Below, piece after piece: positions 9,666-17,800 of a DNA stretch of 64,000 bases. The stretch spans positions 229,859-293,858 of the forward strand of contig NZ_LMIT01000011.1 of NCBI RefSeq assembly GCF_001428825.1, read 5' to 3'. The translations under genes and the position numbers were made by a program. Below the pieces are notes generated by a model. The model was not told where the DNA came from and made no database searches. It saw only the letters and a list, made by a program, of their open reading frames with translations. Numbering within the stretch: position 1 is the stretch's first letter; each line of letters opens with the position of its first letter. Source of the stretch: Nocardioides sp. Root240 (GTDB lineage: Bacteria; Actinomycetota; Actinomycetes; Propionibacteriales; Nocardioidaceae).

Positions 9666-10631
9666 ATGACCCGGGAACCCCGCCCCGACTTCCTGCTGGT
9701 GGGCGCGCCGAAGGCCGGCACCAGCGCCCTCCACCTCGCGCTCGCCGCCCACCCCGACGTCTTCGTGACGACCCCCAAGGAGCCGAAGTTCTGGCTCTGC
9801 GAGGACGCGCCGCCGCCGCACTGGGGCGGGCCCGGCGACCGCCACTCCCAACGGGAGTGGGTCTGGCAGGCACAGGCGTACGCCGACCTGTTCCGCCCCG
9901 CCCCGCCGCACTCCGTGCGGGGCGAGTCGACGCCCTTCTACCTCTGGCACCGCGGGGCGCAGCGCCGGATCGCGGACGCCCTTCCGGACGTGCGGCTCGT
10001 GGCCGTCGTACGCGATCCGATCGACCGGGCCTACAGCAACTGGATGCACCTCTGGTCCGACGGCCTCGAGACGGAGGCCGACTTCGAGACCGCCTTCGCC
10101 CGGCAGGACGAGCGGATCGCCGCCGGCCATGCGCCCTTCTGGCGCTACCGTGACCTGGGCCTCTACGGCGAGCAGCTGCGCGACCTCTACAAGCTGGTCG
10201 ACCCTGCGCGGGTGCTGATCGTGCGCTACCGCGACATCGTCGACCACCCGGTCGAGACCGTCGACCGGACCTGCCGCTTCCTCGGCATCCGCGAGGGCCA
10301 GGTCGCCGGCATCCCCCGCGACAACTCGCGGCCCTACGTCGCCCCCGGCTGGCGTCCTCGCGTGTTCGGCCCGGCCGTGCGCGCCGGCGCGTGGGCCGGG
10401 CAGTTCGCCGCGCCCGAGGTCTGGCGCAGGCTCAGCGTGCCGGTCGTCGCGCGGCTGCAGAACAGCGACGCGCACCGGCCCTCACTGACCCCCGAGCAGC
10501 GCGAGCGGCTGATCCCGGCGTTCGCCGACGACATCGCCCTGCTGTCCGACCTGACCGGCGAGGACTTCTCCGACTGGCTCTCCACCCGCGACCGCGGGTC
10601 CTTCGCCGAGCGGGCCGGCGCGCAGCGCTGA
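9666..10631 (+). CDS. sulfotransferase domain protein (PAPS-dependent)
   Basis: This 321-residue protein would transfer sulfate from PAPS to a hydroxyl or amine of a glycan, lipid or small acceptor. The 5'-phosphosulfate loop is VGAPKAGTSALH (residues 12-23) and the 3'-phosphate-binding segment is VVRDPIDRAYSNW (about residues 115-127), as in heparan- and Stf0-like sulfotransferases. The ATG at 9666 is set by the adjacent GAGGAGG. The acceptor cannot be predicted. A second, unrelated-looking sulfotransferase is encoded at 41.4-42.4 kb in a glycan gene cluster. The gene is followed by an unusual nested palindrome array. Confidence 0.85.
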   Translation: MTREPRPDFLLVGAPKAGTSALHLALAAHPDVFVTTPKEPKFWLCEDAPPPHWGGPGDRHSQREWVWQAQAYADLFRPAPPHSVRGESTPFYLWHRGAQRRIADALPDVRLVAVVRDPIDRAYSNWMHLWSDGLETEADFETAFARQDERIAAGHAPFWRYRDLGLYGEQLRDLYKLVDPARVLIVRYRDIVDHPVETVDRTCRFLGIREGQVAGIPRDNSRPYVAPGWRPRVFGPAVRAGAWAGQFAAPEVWRRLSVPVVARLQNSDAHRPSLTPEQRERLIPAFADDIALLSDLTGEDFSDWLSTRDRGSFAERAGAQR

Positions 10632-10652
10632 CGTCCGGGCGAGGCCGAGAGG

Positions 10653-10766
10653 GAGTTTCACCGGCCGGCCGGTGAATCTGTCGTACTTGGACGACGAAAC
10701 TCACGCTTGGACGATGAAGCTTCGTCGTCCAAGCGTGAGTTTCACCGGCCGGCCGGTGAAACTCAC
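10653..10766. repeat. nested palindrome array between convergent genes
   Basis: Two copies of the 20-bp perfect palindrome TTCACCGGCCGGCCGGTGAA lie at 10657-10676 and 10741-10760; the second is part of a 32-bp perfect palindrome (10735-10766). A 24-base direct repeat (10653-10676 and 10737-10760) has a period of 84 bases. Between them a long inverted repeat (arms 10696-10714 and 10725-10743, built on CTTGGACGA / TCGTCCAAG) surrounds the 8-bp palindrome GAAGCTTC. It lies just past the sulfotransferase stop and before the 3' end of the opposing gene. It may serve as a bidirectional terminator but looks more like a REP-type or MITE-type element. Confidence 0.8.
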
Positions 10767-10801
10767 CACGGGACGAAATGTGCGGTCCGGCCGCCACCCC
10801 G

Positions 10802-11695
10802 TCAGCGGACGACCGTGACCAGGTCGTGCGCCCCGTCCGGGCGTGCGGCCTCGACGTAGAACCGCACCCGCCCGTCCGGCAGCGGTACGGCGGACGCGTA
10901 CCGCCAGGCGCCGTCGCCATGGGGCGACGAGATCGGCGGCCCGGCGACCGCGACGTAGCGCGCTCCGTCCCACGCGGCGACGCCGGTGGTCTCGAACCAG
11001 TTCGAGTCGGCGTCCGGGCGACCGTCGTAGAGGATCGTGCGCGGGCGGCCGGCGACGTCGGGCAGCACGGTCGTGGCGCGGGCGCCGCGGGCGTCCCACT
11101 CGCCCGGGCGGCCGGCGAGCACCTCGCCCTCGTCGGTCCAGGACAGGCCGTCGGCGCTGCGCAGCAGGCGGCTGGTCATCCGGTCCTCGTGGCCGGTCTC
11201 GGTGAGCGGGTGGCAGCACAGGAGCATCTCCCAGCCGCCGTCGACACGGACGACCACGGGGTCCTTGACCGCGACCGCGTCGTCACCCGGGAGCACCACC
11301 CGCCGCTCCCCGCCGGGCAGCTCGGCCGGAGTGGCGGCGGTCAGGCTGTCGACCCACCAGTGCTTGGAGCCCGGGGTCGCGCACGACAGGTAGAGCCGCC
11401 AGCCGACGCCGGGGACCGGCACCAGGACCGGGCGCTCGAAGGACTCGCAGCCGAAGGCCTCGCGGTGCACCTCGGCGACGGTGGTGAAGTGCTCGCCGTC
11501 CGACGAGCTCGCCACGACGACGCTGACGCCCCGTCCCTCGGCCAGCGGGCGGCGGACGCGGTAGGTCAGCCAGTAGGTGCCGTCGACCAGCACCGCGCTC
11601 GCGGCACCGGCCCAGTTCCCCGCCCCGGCGGCCGGGGCGGGCACCACGACCCGCGCGTCGTCGTACGTCGGGACGGAGAGGGCAGCGAGGGTCAT
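10802..11695 (-). CDS. beta-propeller (GH43/GH32-like fold) hypothetical protein
   Basis: The 297-residue protein lacks a signal peptide. Its repeated blade-like segments resemble five-bladed glycoside hydrolase families such as GH43 and GH32: WAGAASAVLVDGTYWLTYRV, GVGWRLYLSCATPGS, DPVVVRVDGGWEMLLC, ADGLSWTDEGEVL, and GDGAWRYASAVPLPDGRV. The DPVVV segment aligns with the second blade, where these enzymes keep an acidic residue. No full catalytic triad can be asserted by eye, so a hydrolase function is only a possibility. The ATG at 11695 lies six bases after TATGAT; an upstream in-frame ATG gives a tail without similarity. Confidence 0.6.
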   Translation of the reverse strand: MTLAALSVPTYDDARVVVPAPAAGAGNWAGAASAVLVDGTYWLTYRVRRPLAEGRGVSVVVASSSDGEHFTTVAEVHREAFGCESFERPVLVPVPGVGWRLYLSCATPGSKHWWVDSLTAATPAELPGGERRVVLPGDDAVAVKDPVVVRVDGGWEMLLCCHPLTETGHEDRMTSRLLRSADGLSWTDEGEVLAGRPGEWDARGARATTVLPDVAGRPRTILYDGRPDADSNWFETTGVAAWDGARYVAVAGPPISSPHGDGAWRYASAVPLPDGRVRFYVEAARPDGAHDLVTVVR

Positions 11696-11701
11696 GGGCC
11701 G

Positions 11702-11707
11702 ATCATA
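11702..11707 (-). promoter_or_regulatory. candidate -10 box (TATGAT)
   Basis: TATGAT, a near-consensus -10, ends six bases before the ATG of the beta-propeller gene and supports a leaderless start there. Confidence 0.48.
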
Positions 11708-11775
11708 CTCGACCGAATCACTCCACTTTGGGGGTCGATGCACGGAGCCGGAACGGCGGGTGGCACAGTGTCGCC

Positions 11776-12135
11776 ATGACGGAGTCCGCACCGACCCCCG
11801 CCACCGCGTTCGCCCACGGCCCGATCGTCTGGGACGACGAGATCTGGGTCCTTGCCCGCCACGAGGCCGGCGACCGCCTGGGCCTGACCCTCCACCATCG
11901 CGAGGAGGAGGGCCTTGGACAGCTCTCCGACGAGCACGCGTCGCAGCTGGGCCGCATCGGCAACCGCCTGGTCCGGATCATCGAGCACCTGCCCGGTGCC
12001 GGCCGGGTCGACCTCGGCCGGGTCACCACCGGCAGCCACGTCCAGCTCACCTTCGAGTTCGACGGCGTGACCGAAGCGCAGCTGCACGAGGTCGCCGTGA
12101 AGCTGGCCAACTGGGGCGGAATCGCCCGCGCCTGA
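11776..12135 (+). CDS. hypothetical protein, 119 residues
   Basis: No family was recognised. The acidic protein has no signal peptide or membrane segment. It contains a predicted strand-rich C-terminal half (VDLGRVTTGSHVQLTFEFDGV) and the helix EAQLHEVAVKLANWGG. The start MTESAPTPATAF at 11776 is chosen because the upstream in-frame ATG adds an arginine-rich tail typical of non-coding frame. It lies upstream of, and co-directional with, the LuxR regulator. Codon use matches its neighbours. Confidence 0.6.
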   Translation: MTESAPTPATAFAHGPIVWDDEIWVLARHEAGDRLGLTLHHREEEGLGQLSDEHASQLGRIGNRLVRIIEHLPGAGRVDLGRVTTGSHVQLTFEFDGVTEAQLHEVAVKLANWGGIARA

Positions 12136-12148
12136 CCCCGTTCTCGCC

Positions 12149-12154
12149 TAGAGT
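12149..12154 (+). promoter_or_regulatory. candidate -10 box of the LuxR gene (TAGAGT)
   Basis: TAGAGT lies 39 bases before the GTG start of the LuxR regulator, with a purine-rich ribosome-binding region (GGGAAGAAGGGG) between. Weak evidence, as no -35 box was identified. Confidence 0.3.
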
Positions 12155-12171
12155 CCCCCCAGCCAGGGGGG
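12155..12171. terminator. small GC hairpin after the 119-residue gene
   Basis: CCCCCC and GGGGGG pair across the loop AGCCA, 20 bases past the preceding stop and before the LuxR ribosome-binding site. It could be a weak terminator or a leader hairpin. Confidence 0.3.
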
Positions 12172-12193
12172 ATTCCGGGAAGAAGGGGACGTC

Positions 12194-14752
12194 GTGTCGG
12201 GACCCGTCCTGCTCGCACGCCCCCGCCTGCACGCCGTCCTCGACCGCGACGAGCCCCGCCTCGTCGTGCTGTCGGCCCCGAGCGGCTCGGGCAAGACCAG
12301 CCTGGTCCGCTGCTGGGTCGCTCCCCGTGACCCCGCCACCGTCCTCTGGGTGACGCTCGAGACCGACCACGTCGCGCGCTCGAACTTCTGGCAGGCGGTC
12401 CTGACCAGCGCCGGGCGGCACGGCATCCTCACGCCCGAGGCCGCCGCTGGCTTGGTCGGCGACGTGGAGCGCAGCGACGACCTGGCCGCCCTGGTGGCCG
12501 GTGCGCTCGAGGGACGCGGCCCGCTCGTGCTGGTCGTCGACGCCCACGAGCGCCTGCGCGACGACACCGGCGCGGTCGACGCGGACCTCACCCGGCTGGT
12601 GCGGCTGCTGCCCGACCTCGAGGTCGTGGTCACCACCCGGACGACGACCGGGATCGCCAGTCCCGGACGCACCCTGCGCGGCGAGGTCGAGCTGCTCACC
12701 GCGACCGACCTGGCCTTCTCGGTCGAGGAGACGCGCGAGCTGCTCGCGAGGTTCGGCACGCCCGGCGCGGCCGACCACGCCGAGCGCCTGCACGCCGCGA
12801 CCGACGGCTTTCCGCTCGCCGTCCGCGCCGGCATGCTCGCGCTCGCCCGCTCGGGCCCCGACCACGACGGGATCGACTGGCAGTCGCTGGTCGCCGAGGA
12901 CCTCCGCGTGCAGCTGGCCGAGGGGTCGGCGTACGACTTCGTGCTCGCGACCTGCCTGCCGCCGTACTTCGACACCGACCTTGCCATCGAGCTGACCGGC
13001 ACCTCCGACGTCAAGGAGATCCTCGCCGATCTCGAGTGGAACGGCTTCGGGCGGTGGATCCCGTTCGCCCCCGGCCGCCAGGTGTTCCAGTACGTCGAGT
13101 CGCTGCGTGCGGCCGTGCTGGTCGACGCCGCCGGCCTGCCGGCCGCGAAGCAGGCCCGGACCGCGCAGCTCGTGGCGACCTGGCTGCACCGCAACGGCAA
13201 CTACGAGGCCGCGTTCGAGATCGCGGTCGGGGCCCGGCAGTACAGCGTCGCCGGACGCGTGTACGCCGCCCTCGTGGCCAGCAACCCGGAGACCATCACG
13301 ACCGGGCGCTTCGACCGCCAGCTCGCGACGGTGCCGCGCAGTGCTCTGACGCAGTACCCCGCGCTCGCGCTCGGCCGCGGCCTGGCCTGCCACCGCAACC
13401 CGGCGCTGCTGGGAGCGGCGGCCGAGTACTTCCGGATCCCGGCCGCGTGGACCGGCCCGCGCCTGCCGGAGATGCCTCCCGGCGAGGTGGTGATGGGGCA
13501 CACCGCCAAGGTCGCCAGCCTCCGGGTGCTCGGGCGCTTCGACGAGTCCGCCCGGGCGGCCCAGCAGGCCCTGGCCTACTTCGACACCATCCCCGCCGGG
13601 GAGCAGCACCACGTCGCCGACCTCGGCGCGACGCTGCTGCGGCACCTGTCGTACTCCCTCTTCCAGGACGCGCAGGTCGACGCTGCGCGGGGAGCCGCGA
13701 TGCGGGCCATCACGATGAGCACGCGACCGGAGTCGCTCAACCACACGGCCGTCTACGCCGCCGGCTTCAACGCGCTCGACGGGCGCAACACCGAGGCGCG
13801 GGCCGCGCTCGCCCACGTCGACCCGGGTGCCTGGCGACCGGGTCAGACGACGACCTACGGGAACGCGCTCGGCCGGATCGGCCAGGCGGCGCTGTACCTC
13901 GACGAGTTCGAGCTCGCCGCCTCCATCGCGGAGTACGACGGCTGCCCGTTCGCCGTCGCCTCGGAGTTCTGGCCGTTCGTCACCTGGACCCTCATGCACG
14001 CGCGGCTGGGCCTGGGCCGCGCGACGACCGAGGCGCACCGCGTGGAGGCGGCCCTCTCCCGCACCCCCGCCCCGCCCGGTACGGCCGACAGCCTCGGCTC
14101 CGCCGCCGTCCGCTCGGCACTGGCGATCCTGTGGCTGGCCGCGGGCAACCGCACGAAGGCCGGGCCACTGCTCCGGCTGCGCACGCGCTACACCGGCCAG
14201 CTGGCGCCCGCCGTCCTGCTCGGCCGGCTGCTCGCGGGGAAGGCGTCCGAGGCCCTCGCCGCACTCCCCCAGCTCGAGACCCGGCCGGGCCACACCACCC
14301 GGTCGACCGCCGCCGCGCTCACCCTCGGCGCCGCGGCCGCCCTGCGCACGGACCGCCCGGACACCGCGGCCGCGCTGCTCGACCGGGTGCTGGCGCTCGT
14401 CGGGCCGCAGGGCGCGCGGGCGCACCTGATGTACCTCCCGGCTGCCGACCTGGCCGCGCTGCGCGGGCTCGCGGACGACCAGGGCGACGACATGCTCCGC
14501 GGCTACCTCGCCGGCCCGGTGCCGGAGTGCGTGACGGGCGGGACGCTGGCGGCACCGCTGACTCCCCAGGAGCAAGCGGTCATCGCGGCCTTCGCCCAGA
14601 ACGCCACGCGCGCCGGCGTCGCGGCCGCGCTCCACGTCACGGAGAACACCGTGAAGACGCACCTGCAGCGGATCTACCGCAAGCTCGGCGTCAACTCCCG
14701 CGAGGCCGTCATCGAGAAGGCGATCGAGCTGGACCTGCTGGCACCGAGGTGA
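12194..14752 (+). CDS. large ATP-binding LuxR-family (MalT-like) transcriptional regulator
   Basis: The 852-residue protein has the STAND/LAL architecture. A P-loop (APSGSGKT, residues 28-35) begins an AAA-like ATPase, and VLVVDAHERL is the Walker B-like strand. A central helical TPR-like region follows, and a LuxR helix-turn-helix closes the C-terminus (about residues 790-850: LTPQEQAVIAAFAQN, then VTENTVKTHLQRIYRKLGV). Such proteins are ATP-dependent activators that respond to a ligand bound by the sensor repeats. The GTG start follows GGGAAGAAGGGG. It lies directly upstream of the propeller-sortase gene, a plausible target. The ligand is unknown. Confidence 0.88.
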   Translation: MSGPVLLARPRLHAVLDRDEPRLVVLSAPSGSGKTSLVRCWVAPRDPATVLWVTLETDHVARSNFWQAVLTSAGRHGILTPEAAAGLVGDVERSDDLAALVAGALEGRGPLVLVVDAHERLRDDTGAVDADLTRLVRLLPDLEVVVTTRTTTGIASPGRTLRGEVELLTATDLAFSVEETRELLARFGTPGAADHAERLHAATDGFPLAVRAGMLALARSGPDHDGIDWQSLVAEDLRVQLAEGSAYDFVLATCLPPYFDTDLAIELTGTSDVKEILADLEWNGFGRWIPFAPGRQVFQYVESLRAAVLVDAAGLPAAKQARTAQLVATWLHRNGNYEAAFEIAVGARQYSVAGRVYAALVASNPETITTGRFDRQLATVPRSALTQYPALALGRGLACHRNPALLGAAAEYFRIPAAWTGPRLPEMPPGEVVMGHTAKVASLRVLGRFDESARAAQQALAYFDTIPAGEQHHVADLGATLLRHLSYSLFQDAQVDAARGAAMRAITMSTRPESLNHTAVYAAGFNALDGRNTEARAALAHVDPGAWRPGQTTTYGNALGRIGQAALYLDEFELAASIAEYDGCPFAVASEFWPFVTWTLMHARLGLGRATTEAHRVEAALSRTPAPPGTADSLGSAAVRSALAILWLAAGNRTKAGPLLRLRTRYTGQLAPAVLLGRLLAGKASEALAALPQLETRPGHTTRSTAAALTLGAAAALRTDRPDTAAALLDRVLALVGPQGARAHLMYLPAADLAALRGLADDQGDDMLRGYLAGPVPECVTGGTLAAPLTPQEQAVIAAFAQNATRAGVAAALHVTENTVKTHLQRIYRKLGVNSREAVIEKAIELDLLAPR

Positions 14753-14761
14753 CTCCCGGAG

Positions 14762-14802
14762 CCGGGTGACCCACCGGGCGACATCGGGCACAGAACGTTG
14801 TC
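14762..14802 (+). repeat. imperfect direct repeat, copy 1
   Basis: This 41-base stretch just after the LuxR stop resembles the stretch 18946-18986 just after the sortase-protein stop (roughly 70% identical by eye). Both share GGGTGACC, CCGGG, GACATC and CGTTG in the same order. It includes the odd palindrome GGGTGACCC. Confidence 0.45.
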
Positions 14803-14875
14803 ACGTCCTCATTTGTGAGGGTTCGCTGGACCTGCCGGGCGTGGGGTCCGGCCCTCGGACCGAAGGTGCTCCCCC

Positions 14876-17800
14876 TTGCTCTCCTCCCTCCGGCAGGCGT
14901 TGTCCTGCACCGTGCATTGCCTTGCCCTGACCGTGGCCTGCGGCACGCTCGCGATCGTCGGCACCACCACTCCAGCCGCGGCGGCCGCCGCTGCCGCGCC
15001 GGGCGACTCGTGCGCCCCGCTCGGCAGCTCCGGCGCGACGACCCGGCTCCCGATCGAGACCGGGACCGACTACCCGGACCACTTCGCCGTGGACGCCGAC
15101 GGCTCCCTCCTGGTCACCGACTCCGGGGCCGGCCAGGTCGTGCGGCTGACCCGGTCCAGCTCGGGCTGGAACCGCTCGGTCGTCGCCACCGGCGTGGGCA
15201 ACGTGACCAGCATCGCGATCGACGACTCCGACGGAGCCCTGTGGGTCGTGCGCTACCCGGACCAGCTGGTCAAGCTGACCCCGTCGGGGCCGGGCTACAC
15301 CGTCGCCGACACCATCAGCGGTGGATTCCTCTCCGGCCTCGGCGGCATCGACGTCGCCCCCGACGGGGACCTGTTCGTCAGCATCAACGCCGGATCGTTC
15401 GGCTCCGGCGGCGTGGTCCGCCTCGCCGCCGGGTCGGGCATGGCGCAGTCCCAGGTGGTGGGCGGCCTCGACGCGCCGCACCAGGTCACCGTCGACGAGC
15501 ACGGCGCGGTCTACGTGGCCAGCTACACCCGCGTGGTGAAGGCGGTCCGCAACGGCGGCAGCTGGATCCGGACGGATGCCGTCACCGGCCTCGGCAGCGG
15601 CCAGGGTGTCGCCGTCGACAGCACCGGCACGATCTGGCTCAGCACCTCCGAGGACCCCGGTGTCTGGACGGCGGCCCCGTCGGACGGCGGGTATGCCGCC
15701 CCGCAGCTCTACGCCCCCTGGGGCGCGGAGTACGCCACCACCCTCGCGATCACCGAGGACGACACCGTTTTCGTCTCCGACTTCGAGCGCCTGTGGGCCT
15801 TCGGCCCCACCACGGTCCAGGCGGTCGACGACACCGTCTCGGCGAGCGGCCCGGTCACCACCGACGTGCGCGCCAACGACACCACCACCACCACGACCCT
15901 GGCCCGGCCGAGCGTCGTGGGTGCCCCGGCGCACGGCACGGCGACCGTCAACGATGACGGCACGATCACCTACACCCCGACGCCCGGCTGGGCCGGCACC
16001 GACCACTACGCCTACGAGGTGCGGGACGACGCCTCGCCGGCGCAGGTCTGCAGCGTCGCCACGGTCACCGTCACGGTCACCGGCAACGATGGCTGCTTCG
16101 GTACGCCGTCCTCCGCCCTCGGCTACCGGGTCGAGGGGACACACGACCTCGCCGAGCCGACCGGGATCGCCGTCGACGCGCGCAACATCGTCTTCATCTC
16201 CGACGTCGGCCAGGAGAAGGTCATCGGCTGGGGCCCGGGGAGCGGCCCGTCGGTGGTCGACGGTCACGCCGGCCTCGACCCGCAGGGCATCGCCGTCGAC
16301 GCGGACGGCGATGTCTACTACGCCGACGAGGGCGCGCACGAGATCGTGAGGATGACCTGGTCGGAGAGCGAGTCCGGCTACACCGACCGCACCGTCCTCG
16401 CCTCGGGCCTCCAGCGTCCCTCGGGCGTCGCGGTCGACCCTGACGGCAACGTCTTCTTCGCGGAGAACTCCAGCGGCCACGTCCACCGCCTGACTCCCTC
16501 AGGCTCCGGCTACACGTCCTCGTTCGTCGCCTCCGGGTTCGACCGGCCGCGCGGCATCGCCCTCGACACCGCCGGCAACCTGTACGTCGCCGACAGCACG
16601 CACGACCGGGTCGTGAAGCTGACCAGGTCCGGTGCCGACTACGACCGCAGCGTGATCTCGACCAGCGTCGACGCGCCCACCGGCGTGGGCGTCGCCCCCG
16701 ACGGGACGGTCTACGTGGGCGACAGCGGCCACCACCGGGTGCTGCAGCTGACGCCGGACGGCGAGGGCTACGCCCAGTCGGTCGTCGCGGTGTGGGGCAG
16801 CCACGTCCCGACCTGGGTCGCCGCGTTCGGCACCGACAACCTCCTCGTCACCGACAGCGACAGCGGCGAGGTCGTGATCATGGGCCGCGTCGGCATCACG
16901 GCGGAGGAGGACGCCGACGCCACCACGGCACCCGACGCGGTGACGACCGACGTACGGACCAACGACACTCTCCCCGACGGCATGCCGGTGTCCGCGCCGA
17001 CCATCGGCAGCCAGCCGCCGGGCGGCAGCGCGACCGTCGAGGACGACGGGAGCATCACCTACGCCCCGGACGCCGGCTTCTCGGGCCGCGACCGCTACAC
17101 CTACGAGAACCGGGTCAAGGAGAAGTCGACCCAGCAGATCCCGGACCTCGGCACCTACGAGGTCGACATCGACATCTGCGCCGTCGGCCGGGTCACCGTG
17201 GACGTCGCGAACGTGTTCACACCCGGACCCGGGGTGAGCACGCCCCAGAACCAGCAGGTCGTCACCCCGCTGTCCGGGATCGCCACCACCAACGGCAAGC
17301 CGCTGGACCCGGCCGGCGTCAGCGTCGAGCAGGACGGGGCCCACGGCACGGTCATGACCGACGGCTCGACCGGCGCCGTCACCTACCTGCCCCACCACGG
17401 GTTCACCGGCACCGACAGCTTCGAGCTGAAGGTCTGCGACACCTCCGCACCGGTGCAGTGCTCCGAGGTCACCGTGCCGGTCACGGTCGGCGGCAACGCC
17501 GTCAGCGCCGCCGACGCGAACGAGACGACGTCCGTCGGTACGCCGGTCACGACCGACGTGCTCGCGACGACCACCTCGTCGTCGGGCCAGGAGCTGGCCG
17601 CCCCCACCGTCGTCGACGAACCCGACCACGGCACCACGACGGTCGGCGAGGACGGCGTCACCTACACGCCGGAGGCAGGCTTCTCCGGCGAGGACGCGTA
17701 CGACGTCCGGGTCTGCGACACCAGCACTCCGTCGCCGGTCTGCGACACCGCCACCGTCGCGATCACGGTGCAGAACGTCTTCATCGACGACGCGGTGCTC

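Noticed and set aside
12047..14791. 914-codon open frame antisense to the LuxR regulator
   Set aside because: Shadow frame with no family resemblance; the sense frame has clear P-loop and helix-turn-helix motifs.
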